Assembly: GCA_016199265.1 (NCBI GenBank)
Contig: JACQGX010000214.1
Coordinates: 1-49,024 of the forward strand
Length of the DNA stretch: 49,024 nucleotides
Direction of reading: 5' to 3'
Source of the DNA: Chloroflexota bacterium
GTDB taxonomy: Bacteria > Chloroflexota > UBA11872 > UBA12225
Position numbers and translations under genes: made by a program. Below the pieces are notes generated by a model, which was given only the letters and a program-made list of their open reading frames with translations, ran no database searches and was not told where the DNA came from. Shown here piece after piece: positions 40,959-48,997 of this stretch (position 1 is the stretch's first letter; every line of letters begins with the position of its first letter).

Positions 40959-41654
40959 TCAGCGCGCATCGCGGTAAAACGGAGCCAGGTACTGCGGAGC
41001 GACCCCGAGATAGTACGAAAGACGCAGCGTCCACATCAGAAAGATGGTGCGCACGACGCCGTGCTCCGACCAGCGGCGGGCGGAAGTGGTGACCGCCTGG
41101 GGCAAACGCACGACGCGACCCTCGCGTCCGAGACGGCGGGCAAAGTCGAGGTCCTCCATCAGCGGGATATCGGCGTAGCCGCCCATGCGCCGGAAAACCT
41201 CGGCGCGGACGAAGGCCGCCTGGTCTCCCGTGTGTCCGCCCAGCAGACGGTCGCGCAGGTTGATCGACGTGGCGATGATGCGATAGGGGAGCGCAGGGTT
41301 GTCGAGCGCGACACGGAAGCGCCCACCGACGACCGACGGCTCTTTGAGCACCCGGCGGATCATGTCGAGCGCACCGTCGGGTAAGTACGTGTCGGCGTGG
41401 AGGAAGAGCAAGGTGTCGCCCTGCGCGGCGGCGGCGCCGGCGTTCAACCCGGCCGCGCGGCCGCGCGGCGCTGTCACGACGCGCGCGTACCTGGCGGCGA
41501 TCTCGGCGGTGCCGTCGGTGCTGCCGCCGTCGGCGACGATCACCTCGACCGCACGATCGCCCGCAATCTGACGCTGGAGGCGCGAGAGACAACCGTCGAC
41601 GACGGCGACTTCGTTGAGAGCGATGACGACAATAGAGACGACAAGCCGGTCCAA
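40959..41654 (-). CDS. Family 2 glycosyltransferase (TIGR04283-like)
   Basis: About 231 residues of a GT-A fold: VSIVVIALNEVAVVDGCLSR, VIVADGGSTDGTAEIA, DTLLFLHADTYLPDGAL (the metal-binding Asp-x-Asp equivalent) and GGYADIPLMEDLDFARRLGR. This subgroup has been found in arsenosugar-type and other small glycosylation clusters; the acceptor is unknown. A hydrophobic segment near the C-terminus (TIFLMWTLRLSYYLGV) may touch the membrane. TTG 41654 with AAGGGG six bases upstream is the only start fitting the fold. The ribosome binding site lies in a palindromic repeat. It may be cotranscribed with the upstream membrane-protein gene. Confidence 0.82.
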   Translation of the reverse strand: MDRLVVSIVVIALNEVAVVDGCLSRLQRQIAGDRAVEVIVADGGSTDGTAEIAARYARVVTAPRGRAAGLNAGAAAAQGDTLLFLHADTYLPDGALDMIRRVLKEPSVVGGRFRVALDNPALPYRIIATSINLRDRLLGGHTGDQAAFVRAEVFRRMGGYADIPLMEDLDFARRLGREGRVVRLPQAVTTSARRWSEHGVVRTIFLMWTLRLSYYLGVAPQYLAPFYRDAR

Positions 41655-41660
41655 GTAGCA

Positions 41661-41772
41661 CCCCTTACCCCTAGCCCCTCTCCCACAAGGGGAGAGGGGA
41701 ACGACAGACCCACTTGGTTCCGCACTGCTCCCCCTCTCCCCTTGTGGGAGAGGGGGTCGGGGGGTGAGGGGA
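41661..41772. repeat. Pair of palindromic CCCCTCTCCC units
   Basis: CCCCTCTCCC-ACA-AGGGGAGAGGGG (41675-41699) and the reverse copy CCCCTCTCCCC-TTG-TGGGAGAGGGG (41731-41755) are each palindromic and inverted to one another, with further C-rich/G-rich flanks. They lie between two minus-strand genes and probably form stable hairpins. This resembles a dispersed palindromic element. Confidence 0.7.
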
Positions 41773-41776
41773 AGCT

Positions 41777-42790
41777 TCACCGCCGCGTGGCGAACAACAC
41801 GCCGCCGGCCAGGCTGACGGCGGTGACGAGAATACCGAAGAGGAGCGAGGCGGCGACCGCCTGGCTCGCCGCGAGACCGGCGCTGCCGAAGAAGAAGACG
41901 TAGGCGCCCTCGCGCACGCCCAACCCATTGAGCGAGACGGGGATCAACTGGATCGCCGAGATGATCGGAATGTACAGGAAGCATGCGCCGAGCGAGACCG
42001 GTGCACCGATGGCGGCAAACGTCGCCCAACCGAGCAGCACGACGACGGCGTGGAACGCGAACGACAGCACCATCACCTTGCCGACCGCGCTCCGGTCGCC
42101 GAAGGCCTCACCCATCTGGCCGGCCACGCGCGCGAACACGCTGTCGCGCGCACGGGGAACGAGCCGGCCGAGCGCGGCGCGTACGCGGGCCGAGGCGATC
42201 AGTCCGATCAGCGCGACGAACACCGCGAGCACGATCCCCACGCTGGAGCCGACCTGCGACGAGGCGCCGGCGCTGACGACCAGCGCAACGGCGGCGGTGA
42301 TAGCCAGCGCGAGACCGGCGAGCAAACGCTCGCCGATGACCGAAGCGGCCGCGGCGGTGCCCCGGCCGGTGTACTTCGCGACGTCGTGGACGCGCACCAC
42401 GTCGCCGCCGATGTTCGAGGGCAGAAAGTTGTTGAAGAAGAGCCCGATTAGGTAGGACGTGAAGAGGCGGCGCCCCGGCACGTTCAGCCCGTGCGCCTGG
42501 AGCAGCAACTGCCACTTCCAGGCGCTGACGACGAGCGCCAGGATCACGAGACCGGCGCCGGCCGCGAGCCATGCAGGGGAGGCGGCAAGCAGCATCTGCC
42601 AGACGCTCCCGGCGCCGAACTTCCAGAAGATGACGCCGAGGAGTGCGATGCTGACCACCGGCCGGACGATAAGGCCGGCGGTTCGGCGCCACGCCGGCTT
42701 TGGCGACGGTGTCGAGGGGTGCCGGGCGCCATCCGAGGCGTGTGCCTTGATCACTACCGGCCGCATGAGGTTCGTTTCAGCGAGAGCCAT
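41777..42790 (-). CDS. Lysylphosphatidylglycerol synthase TM-region/UPF0104 membrane protein
   Basis: A polytopic protein of about 337 residues with seven or eight membrane helices. Family signatures are SAWKWQLLLQAHGLNVPGRR, LIGLFFNNFLPSNIGGDVVR and IQLIPVSLNGLGVREGAYVF. Related proteins flip or make aminoacylated lipids or act in glycan export; without a soluble synthase domain its role is open. The neighbouring glycosyltransferase suggests lipid or surface-glycan work. ATG 42790 is preferred over the longer frame to 42868, whose extension is polar and unlike the family; ATG 42766 is also possible. Confidence 0.82.
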   Translation of the reverse strand: MALAETNLMRPVVIKAHASDGARHPSTPSPKPAWRRTAGLIVRPVVSIALLGVIFWKFGAGSVWQMLLAASPAWLAAGAGLVILALVVSAWKWQLLLQAHGLNVPGRRLFTSYLIGLFFNNFLPSNIGGDVVRVHDVAKYTGRGTAAAASVIGERLLAGLALAITAAVALVVSAGASSQVGSSVGIVLAVFVALIGLIASARVRAALGRLVPRARDSVFARVAGQMGEAFGDRSAVGKVMVLSFAFHAVVVLLGWATFAAIGAPVSLGACFLYIPIISAIQLIPVSLNGLGVREGAYVFFFGSAGLAASQAVAASLLFGILVTAVSLAGGVLFATRR

Positions 42791-42844
42791 AGTATGGGCA
42801 GAAGTTCCTTCTCGAAGAGTCTTACGGAAGCTACGGTGGAGCCC

Positions 42845-42890
42845 CCAGGCCTCCTCACTACTTTGCACTTTGCACTTTGCACTTGCTTTA
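42845..42890. repeat. CTTTGCA heptad element at a stop codon
   Basis: Three CTTTGCA units (42861-42881) lie beside CTTGCTTTAG; the TAA of the VTT-domain gene (42888-42890) is the edge. The GAGGAGGCCTG block beyond the units matches the element at 8028-8087. Confidence 0.6.
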
Positions 42891-44063
42891 GACGGTCGAA
42901 CTGGCCGGGGCGTCGGCGACGCGGGATGCGCCGCGTGCCGGCTGCCGGTCGAGGCGGCGCTTGAACGCCACCCCGACGACGACCAGTGAGAGCAGCGCGC
43001 CGAGCGCCCACAGCCCCAACTTGGAGCCCGTGGTAATGTTTTCGCCCAGCACCGAGTAGATCACCGTCGCCGGTAGCTGGCCGATGCCGGTCGCGACGAG
43101 GAACGGGATGAGCCGAATCTTCGTCAGCCCGGCGGCGTAGCTGACGATGTCGAACGAGATCAACGGGATCAGGCGCGCGATCAGGACCGAGTGGCTGCCG
43201 TAGCGCTCGAAGAACGAATCGGCCTTGGCCAGCGGGCCGCGGCCGACGAGCCGCTCGACCACCGGCCGGCCGAGCGCCTTGGCGATGCCAAAGCACACGC
43301 CGGCGCCGACCATCGCGCTGCTCCACGAGAGAATTGTGCCCCATACCGCGCCGAAGAGCAGGCCGTTGGCCAGCGTAATGACGAACGCCGGCAGCGGCGC
43401 TGCGACCGACTGAAGCACCATCAGCAGGAACGACACCGCCGGCGCCCAGACGCCGAACCCGAGCAAGTAGTCGCGCAGGCGGCCAATGTCGCGCGGATCG
43501 AGCGCGGCGACGCCGGTATTGATCGTCGTTCGCAGCGGTGGAACGGCAAGGTAGACCGCCGCAAACGTTGCCAGCGCTACGAGGAACGTCACACGGGCGC
43601 CCCTCCCTCCGTCACGCTCGCTGCCACCGGCTGCCTCCCGCGGTTCTCTCGGCTCTGCTGGCCCGGCCGTGCCGGTGCCGTCGGTGCCGCCTGCCGTCGC
43701 GTGTTGTCTGGAACGATTGGAACGATGCCTGGCGAGCTTCACCGCCGCGGTCGCGAAGATCATCGGCGGAACGAGCAGGAACGGCAGTCGACTGACGAGC
43801 GCGAACGTGCTGTAGCTAACCGCTGGATTCTCTTGCAGCGGCCGCAGCGCCCAGAAGTACGGCTGGAATGGCCCGTACAGCAGGCGCGACGCCGTGTAGT
43901 ACCACGACGGGAACGAGGGGAGCCAGACGACACCGGTCGCGTTGCCGATCGAATTCAAGACGACGATCAGGCTGGTGAGGAGATAGGGTAGCGCTATGAC
44001 GCTGGCAACCAGCCACGCCCGTGGCGCCTTCGTGGGAACGGTCTCGTTGATCTGCGAGGTCAT
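42888..44063 (-). CDS. VTT-domain (TVP38/TMEM64, DedA-like) membrane protein
   Basis: A 391-residue membrane protein. The C-terminal 220 residues are a VTT domain: LQSVAAPLPAFVITLANGLL, GAVWGTILSWSSAMVGAGVC, SHSVLIARLIPLISFDIVSY and AAGLTKIRLIPFLVATGIG. Such proteins move phospholipids or other lipids across membranes. About 160 N-terminal residues add three more hydrophobic helices and a charged Gly/Glu/Arg linker, an extension not usual in the family. ATG 44063 is the start. It follows the lipoprotein rhodanese gene on the same strand, but a terminator lies between them. Confidence 0.82.
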   Translation of the reverse strand: MTSQINETVPTKAPRAWLVASVIALPYLLTSLIVVLNSIGNATGVVWLPSFPSWYYTASRLLYGPFQPYFWALRPLQENPAVSYSTFALVSRLPFLLVPPMIFATAAVKLARHRSNRSRQHATAGGTDGTGTAGPAEPREPREAAGGSERDGGRGARVTFLVALATFAAVYLAVPPLRTTINTGVAALDPRDIGRLRDYLLGFGVWAPAVSFLLMVLQSVAAPLPAFVITLANGLLFGAVWGTILSWSSAMVGAGVCFGIAKALGRPVVERLVGRGPLAKADSFFERYGSHSVLIARLIPLISFDIVSYAAGLTKIRLIPFLVATGIGQLPATVIYSVLGENITTGSKLGLWALGALLSLVVVGVAFKRRLDRQPARGASRVADAPASSTV

Positions 44064-44073
44064 GACGAAGATG

Positions 44074-44107
44074 AAAAGCCGGGTACCGTCGGTGTCGATA
44101 CCCGGCT
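44074..44107 (-). terminator. Rho-independent terminator of the lipoprotein rhodanese gene
   Basis: On the minus strand AGCCGGGTA and TACCCGGCT form a nine-base perfect stem, followed by TTTT. It begins five bases after the rhodanese stop and ends eleven bases before the VTT gene start codon. Confidence 0.8.
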
Positions 44108-44112
44108 GAATG

Positions 44113-45111
44113 CTACGGGTTGGCGCCCTGGACCTTCTTCGTGGTCGGGTCGTTACCCCATTCGACCCACGAGCCGGCGTAGTTTCCTACCTTGGGGTAG
44201 CCGAGGAGGCGCAGCACCCAGTAGGTGGCCGACGACCGCTGGCCCGTCTGGCAGTGGGCAATGACTTCCTTGTCCTTGGTCACGCCCTTGCTCTCGTACA
44301 TCGTCTTGAGCTCGGCGGGCGCCTTTAGCACGCTGTTCGCGTCAAAGTTCTCGCGCCAGTCGATGTTCACCGCGCCGGGGATGTGTCCGCCGAACTTGGC
44401 GCGCACATCTTCGCCACGGTACTCCTCGGGCGACCGCGCGTCCAGGACGACCTTCGTCTTGTCGCCGATCGCCAGCTCGCACTGTTCCTTGGTAGGCATC
44501 TTCGCCGGGTCGATCTTCGAGGTGAACTTGGCCGGCTCGACCTTTGGCACCTCGGTGGTCACCGCGCCCTGGCCTGCCTGCCACGCTTTGAGGCCGCCGT
44601 CGAGGACGGCGGCATTGGTGTGGCCGATGTACTCGAGCGTCCAAAACAGGCGTGGCGCCGACGTCTCCTTCCCGTTGTCGTAGGTGATGACTCGCGTGGT
44701 GTTGCCAATGCCCTTCTCGCTGAAGAGCGCTTCGAGCTTCTCCTTTGTGTCGGGGAAGTTCTTCTGTGCTGCCGGGTCGAACGTCTCGACCACCGGTAGG
44801 CTGACGGCGCCGCGGATGTGCCCCTTCTCGTAGTCTGCCGCCGGACGCGCGTCCACGATCCGCACATTGGCGTCGTTTGCGTGCTGCTGCAGCCACTGAA
44901 CGCTGACCACCAGGTTGGGGTTGGCGAACGTTACGCCGGACGCATTCGACGTACCGGCCGCGCCTGCTCCGCCGGCCGCCGGTTTGCTGGTGCCGGTCGC
45001 CGCGCCGCACGCGGCCGCGATCAGCGCTCCTGCGCCGGTCATTAGACTCCCCATGTGCCGCCGGCCAAAACGGCCGCTCAATCTACCACTCCACTTCGGG
45101 TCCAGTGCCAC
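44113..45111 (-). CDS. Sulfurtransferase lipoprotein with two rhodanese domains
   Basis: About 332 residues. A leader GRRHMGSLMTGAGALIAAAC ends in a lipobox, so the enzyme is probably anchored outside the membrane, unlike the cytoplasmic one at 18598. After a Gly/Ala linker come two rhodanese domains: VRIVDARPAADYEKGHIRGA, then VVLDARSPEEYRGED, HIPGAVNIDW and the active loop HCQTGQRSSATYW with the catalytic Cys. It would transfer sulfane sulfur, for example in extracellular thiosulfate handling. GTG 45111 is chosen for the AGAGGAG six bases upstream. A perfect palindrome (45134-45154) sits in the promoter, near a TetR gene. Confidence 0.88.
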   Translation of the reverse strand: MALDPKWSGRLSGRFGRRHMGSLMTGAGALIAAACGAATGTSKPAAGGAGAAGTSNASGVTFANPNLVVSVQWLQQHANDANVRIVDARPAADYEKGHIRGAVSLPVVETFDPAAQKNFPDTKEKLEALFSEKGIGNTTRVITYDNGKETSAPRLFWTLEYIGHTNAAVLDGGLKAWQAGQGAVTTEVPKVEPAKFTSKIDPAKMPTKEQCELAIGDKTKVVLDARSPEEYRGEDVRAKFGGHIPGAVNIDWRENFDANSVLKAPAELKTMYESKGVTKDKEVIAHCQTGQRSSATYWVLRLLGYPKVGNYAGSWVEWGNDPTTKKVQGANP

Positions 45112-45133
45112 GTGCTTCTCCTCTCGCGCCAAA

Positions 45134-45154
45134 TGTTAAGTATCCTACTTAACA
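45134..45154. promoter_or_regulatory. Perfect TetR-type operator palindrome
   Basis: TGTTAAGTA and TACTTAACA flank the centre TCC, a perfect 9-3-9 inverted repeat. It lies 23 bases upstream of the lipoprotein rhodanese start and 270 bases before a divergent TetR gene. The rest of this 310-base gap holds one heptad array and no gene I can support. Confidence 0.65.
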
Positions 45155-45210
45155 AACTGATGTATAAGCAATTCTAATCAGGCGATGCAGGCCGTGTCAA
45201 CTCCGGTAGG

Positions 45211-45245
45211 AGCTATCAGCTATCGGCCATCAGCTATCAGCGGGC
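45211..45245. repeat. AGCTATC heptad array
   Basis: AGCTATC, AGCTATC, GGCCATC, AGCTATC and AGCGGGC run head to tail. This array lies in a divergent intergenic region rather than at a gene end. Confidence 0.7.
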
Positions 45246-45421
45246 ATGCAGGATCAGACGATCTTTCTGCAACCGGCAAACAAGTAATGCATTCGACGCC
45301 CCAACGTAGCCCCATCGTGCCATTCCGCGCAGACATTGCCGGCAGCGCACCCGCGCCGGCAAAATAGACTGGCGCGTCGATTGTCGAGCGACGCGCGGCG
45401 AATAACCCAGCGAGAAGAGAT

Positions 45422-46078
45422 GTGGTACCGGCGAGGCCGAAAAAGGCGGGGCGCCCTCCCGGCCAGGGTGTGGCCGATGCCACCCGTGAGCGTATCCTCG
45501 AGGCGGCGGCCGACGTCTTCGCCGACAAGGGATTCTACGGCGCGGCGGTCGACGACATCGTGCGCGCGTCGGATACGTCGAAGGGATCGTTCTACTTCCA
45601 CTTTCCCAACAAGCGCGGCATCTTCGTCGCCCTGCTCGACCACTTGATGGGCCGGCTCCTCAACCGTGTGGCGGCCTCCATCGCCGCCGAGGACGACCCG
45701 GTCAAGCGGCTCGACGCCGCGCTGCACGCCGTCCTCACCGCGTTCGCGCAGCGGCGGCGGCTGGCGCGCCTGCTGCTCGTCGAGGCTGCCGGCCTGGGCC
45801 ACGCGATGGACGAGCGCCTGATGAGCGTCCACCAGCAGATCACCGCGCTCATTCGACGCCACCTCGACGAAGCGGTCGAGCAGGGCTACATCGCGCCGCA
45901 AGACACGTCGCTGGCGGCGTGCGCCTGGATGGGCGCGCTGAACGAGGTGGTGATCCGCTGGCTCTACACCGGCGAGCCGGAACGGCTGGAGAGCGCGTTG
46001 CCCGCGCTGCGGGCGCTGTTGCTGCAGAGCATCGGCGTCCCACCCGGCGACCGACAACCGACGAGCGAAGCAGCGTGA
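45422..46078 (+). CDS. TetR family transcriptional regulator
   Basis: A 218-residue regulator with an N-terminal TetR helix-turn-helix (ATRERILEAAADVFADKGFY, GAAVDDIVRASDTSKGSFYF, HFPNKRGIFVALLDHL) and a helical C-terminal ligand domain (LNEVVIRWLYTGEPERLESA). It is probably a repressor released by a small ligand. GTG 45422 follows GAGAAGAGA. It is divergent from the lipoprotein rhodanese gene, with a palindrome in between, and lies 53 bases before the ABC importer genes. Either could be its target. Confidence 0.92.
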   Translation: MVPARPKKAGRPPGQGVADATRERILEAAADVFADKGFYGAAVDDIVRASDTSKGSFYFHFPNKRGIFVALLDHLMGRLLNRVAASIAAEDDPVKRLDAALHAVLTAFAQRRRLARLLLVEAAGLGHAMDERLMSVHQQITALIRRHLDEAVEQGYIAPQDTSLAACAWMGALNEVVIRWLYTGEPERLESALPALRALLLQSIGVPPGDRQPTSEAA

Positions 46079-46131
46079 CCGGCGACAGCCGAATGCCGGA
46101 CGCATGAAGATGCATGACATAGAGGGAGAAA

Positions 46132-47232
46132 ATGTTCGGAGACGCAAGCAAGATCGTACTGGCGCTGCCTCGGATGCGGCGGCGGCCGGTGTTGGGGGTG
46201 GGGGCAGGGCTGGCGGGCGCGGCGGCGCTGGGGCTCGCCGCGTGCGGCGCCGGCGAGCAATCGAGCGCGCCGGCAGGGCAGGCCGGGCAATCGAGCGCGC
46301 GAGACACATCCCGGCCGGCTCAAGCAGCCAGCCTGCGCCTTTCGTGGATCAAGAACGTCGAGTTTGCCGGGTTCTTTGTCGCGCTCGACAAGGGCTACTA
46401 CAGGGACGAGGGCATCAACCTCACGATCAGCGGATCGGCGCAGAACCTGAACGAGGTGCAGGCGGTCTCGACCAAGGCGGACTTGATCGGCCTCTCCGGC
46501 AGCACGACGCTGCTCAAGGCGCGGGCGCAGGGCATCCCGACAAAAGCGTTCGGCGCACTCTTCCAGAAGGGTCCGGGCTGCTTCATTTGGCTGGGGAAGT
46601 CGGGTATTACCGGGATCAAGGACTTCAAGGGCAAGAAGCTGGGCGGCCTGCAGACGTCGCGCCCGAGCGTCGAGGCGATCCTGATCATGAATGGCCTCAA
46701 GGCCGAAGACCTGTCGTTCGTGCCGATCGGCTTCGACGTCTCGCCGCTGCTGACCGGGCAGGTCGACATCCTGGCGGGGATCGTCACCAATCAAGTGGTC
46801 GTCCTGGAGCAGCAGGGGCACAAAGTGGGGTACGCGCCCTACAGCGATCTCGGGTTCGTCTCGTACTGGAATACGCCGTTTGTGCTGGACGACACGCTAA
46901 AATCGAAGCAGGACCTGCTGGTGGCATGGCTGCGTGCGTCGGCGCGCGGCTGGAGCGACGCGCTCAAGAACCCCGATGCGACGGCGAGGCTTGTCGTGGA
47001 GAAGTACGGCGAGGGACTCGATCTCAGTAACCAGATGATCGAGATGAAGCGCGAGCTTCCGTTTATCCAGACCGACTTCACCAAGCAGAAGGGCCTGTTC
47101 TGGATGGAGCGCTCGGTGTGGCAGCAGGCGCACGACGCGCTCCTCAACCGCACGAAAGAGCTGGAGAAGCCGGTCAGCCTGGACGACGTGATGACGCTGG
47201 ATATTCTGCAAAAGGTCGGCAAGATTGGGTAG
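46132..47232 (+). CDS. NitT/TauT-type ABC substrate-binding lipoprotein (NMT1/THI5-like)
   Basis: A 366-residue lipoprotein. The leader LGVGAGLAGAAALGLAAC ends in a lipobox. The mature part follows the NMT1/THI5/SsuA pattern: LRLSWIKNVEFAGFFVALDK with GYYRDEGINLTI, then DFKGKKLGGLQTSRPSVEAI, FDVSPLLTGQVDILAGIVTN and SYWNTPFVLDDTL. Such proteins bind alkanesulfonates, nitrate, riboflavin or thiamine precursors; the substrate here is open. GAGGGAG precedes ATG 46132. ATPase and permease genes follow, making a complete importer. Confidence 0.9.
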   Translation: MFGDASKIVLALPRMRRRPVLGVGAGLAGAAALGLAACGAGEQSSAPAGQAGQSSARDTSRPAQAASLRLSWIKNVEFAGFFVALDKGYYRDEGINLTISGSAQNLNEVQAVSTKADLIGLSGSTTLLKARAQGIPTKAFGALFQKGPGCFIWLGKSGITGIKDFKGKKLGGLQTSRPSVEAILIMNGLKAEDLSFVPIGFDVSPLLTGQVDILAGIVTNQVVVLEQQGHKVGYAPYSDLGFVSYWNTPFVLDDTLKSKQDLLVAWLRASARGWSDALKNPDATARLVVEKYGEGLDLSNQMIEMKRELPFIQTDFTKQKGLFWMERSVWQQAHDALLNRTKELEKPVSLDDVMTLDILQKVGKIG

Positions 47233-47234
47233 CT

Positions 47235-47364
47235 GGGGGCCGGGGGTGGAAGGCGGTGGCAATTCGGAGTGTGCACGATCGACGGAAGACAACGTTGCTC
47301 CCTGAGAGATGCAAAGGCGCGAAGTAGTTGATCCGTCCCCGGCCCCCGGCTCCCGGCCCCCGGC
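47235..47364. repeat. CCCCGGC heptads with inverted partner
   Basis: GGGGGCCGGGGG (47235-47246) faces CCCCGGC, CCCCGGC, TCCCGGC, CCCCGGC (47337-47364). The first copy is just after the stop of the binding-protein gene; the second lies in frame inside the N-terminus of the ATPase gene and encodes PSPAPGSRPPAS. Confidence 0.65.
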
Positions 47365-48130
47365 CTCTGCCGTGAGGTTCGATGGCTGCGGCGTCACCTT
47401 CCGCGGGGCGGGCAGGCCAATCGTCGCGCTCGACGGCGTGTCGCTGCGGGTGCAGCCCAGGGAGTTCGTTTCGTTGATTGGGCCGTCGGGCTGCGGCAAG
47501 TCGACGCTGCTGCGGCTGGCGGCGAGCCTGCTCGCGCCGACCGAGGGAACGGTCGAGGTACTCGGGCAGCCGCCCGATGTCGCGCGCCGCGAGCGGCGGT
47601 TCAGCATCGTCTTCCAAGATCCCACGCTACTGCCCTGGCGGTCGGTGCTGGCAAACGTCGAGCTGCCGCTGGAAATCGCGGGACAGCGGTCACACGAGCG
47701 ACGGCCGGTGGCCGAGCGAATGATCGCGCTCGTCGGGCTGGCCGGCTTCGAGCGCGCCCGTCCAGCGCAGCTTTCGGGCGGGATGCGGCAGCGCGTCGCG
47801 ATCGCCCGCAGCCTGACGCTGGAACCGCAGTTACTGCTGATGGACGAGCCTTTCGCCGCCGTCGACGAGATCACGCGCGACCGGCTCAACCAGGAGCTGC
47901 TTGGCGTCTGGCAACGCACCAGGCCGGCGATCTTGTTCGTGACACACAGCATTGAAGAGGCGGTGTACCTGAGCGACCGCGTCGTCGTCTTGCGCCGCCG
48001 GCCCGGCCGCGTCGTCGCCCAATTGGCGATCGACCTGCCACGTCCGCGCACGCTCGACGTGAAGCGCACCGAGGCGGCGTTCAAGTGGATGGCGCGCGCG
48101 CGAGTGGCGCTCGAGGAGGCGAGCCGGTGA
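47309..48130 (+). CDS. ABC transporter ATP-binding protein (NitT/TauT/SsuB type)
   Basis: A 273-residue ATPase with Walker A IGPSGCGKSTLL, Q-loop FQDPTLLPWRSVLANVELPL, signature LSGGMRQRVAIARS, Walker B LLLMDEPFAAVDE and switch His in LFVTHSIEEAVYLSDR. It powers import of the solute bound by the preceding lipoprotein. The first 22 residues are encoded largely by a CCCCGGC heptad array and are absent from typical homologues; translation might instead start near GTG 47372, at VRFDG. Its TGA overlaps the GTG of the permease gene. Confidence 0.93.
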   Translation: MQRREVVDPSPAPGSRPPASAVRFDGCGVTFRGAGRPIVALDGVSLRVQPREFVSLIGPSGCGKSTLLRLAASLLAPTEGTVEVLGQPPDVARRERRFSIVFQDPTLLPWRSVLANVELPLEIAGQRSHERRPVAERMIALVGLAGFERARPAQLSGGMRQRVAIARSLTLEPQLLLMDEPFAAVDEITRDRLNQELLGVWQRTRPAILFVTHSIEEAVYLSDRVVVLRRRPGRVVAQLAIDLPRPRTLDVKRTEAAFKWMARARVALEEASR

Positions 48131-48990
48131 CCCAAGATGCGAGCGCGCTCAAGCGCTCGCTACGCACCAGATTGGCGCCGGTTGGCGAGGGGCCTTCCGT
48201 CCTTCGTCCTTCGTCCTTCGTCTTCCACCGGACACTGCGTCTCTGGCTCGGCGCGACTGCCGGTTTGGCCCTCGTGTTCGGCCTCTGGGAGGGCGTGGTC
48301 AGGCTGGCGGAGGTACCGCTGTACGTGCTGCCAGCACCGTCGGCGATCTGGCAGCAGTTGGTACGCGACTGGCCGCTGCTGGTACGGCACGCGCAGCCGA
48401 CGATCATCGAAGCAGCGGGCGGATTCGCGCTGGGCAACGGCGCGGCGATCGCGCTGGCGACGCTGTTTGTCCACTTCGGCTCGGTGCGGCGGTCGCTCTT
48501 TCCGGTGGCGATTGCGCTGCGCACCGTACCGCTCGTCGCCATCACGCCGCTCCTGCTCGTCTGGCTCGGCAACGGCTACGCGCCGAAAATCGTGATCGCG
48601 GGGCTGATCTCGTTCTTTCCCACACTGGTCAACATGACGCGCGGCCTCGATGCGCTCGATCCGCGCACCCTCGATCTGCTCCGCACGCTCTCCGCCGGCC
48701 GCTGGCAGGTGTTCGTCAAGGCCCGCTGGCCCTCGAGCCTGCCGTACCTCTTCTCGGCGCTCAAGATCGCGGCGACGAGCTCGGTGCTCGGCGCGGTCAT
48801 CGCCGAATGGATCGGTTCGGACAAAGGCCTCGGCTACCTCGTCGTCGCCTCGACGTTCGACTTCAAGATCGCGCGCCTGTGGGCGACGATCGCCCTCACG
48901 TCGGCGATCGCCCTCGCCGGCTTCCTCCTGGTAGTGCTCGCCGAGCGCCTCCTCGTCCCCTGGCGCGACGAAACCACCACCCCGCCGTAG
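48127..48990 (+). CDS. ABC transporter permease (NitT/TauT/SsuC type)
   Basis: A 287-residue membrane protein with about six helices. The family EAA loop is present (TRGLDALDPRTLDLLRTLSA, GRWQVFVKARWPSSLPYLFS), preceded by LPAPSAIWQQLVRDW and followed by AVIAEWIGSDKGLGYLVVA. It forms the channel of the importer. GTG 48127 overlaps the ATPase stop, indicating translational coupling. Residues about 25-36 (LRPSSFVF and flanks) are encoded by a CCTTCGT heptad array. Confidence 0.92.
   Translation: MTQDASALKRSLRTRLAPVGEGPSVLRPSSFVFHRTLRLWLGATAGLALVFGLWEGVVRLAEVPLYVLPAPSAIWQQLVRDWPLLVRHAQPTIIEAAGGFALGNGAAIALATLFVHFGSVRRSLFPVAIALRTVPLVAITPLLLVWLGNGYAPKIVIAGLISFFPTLVNMTRGLDALDPRTLDLLRTLSAGRWQVFVKARWPSSLPYLFSALKIAATSSVLGAVIAEWIGSDKGLGYLVVASTFDFKIARLWATIALTSAIALAGFLLVVLAERLLVPWRDETTTPP
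48193..48228. repeat. CCTTCGT heptads inside the permease gene
   Basis: CCTTCCG, then three exact CCTTCGT units and CTTCCAC run through the permease N-terminus without breaking the frame. The same unit occurs as an intergenic hairpin arm at 18108-18128. Confidence 0.7.
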
Positions 48991-48997
48991 GGTGCAC

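Noticed and set aside
40960-41384. Continuation of the RES toxin reading frame
   Set aside because: It is the antisense of the well-supported glycosyltransferase gene and shows no RES homology.
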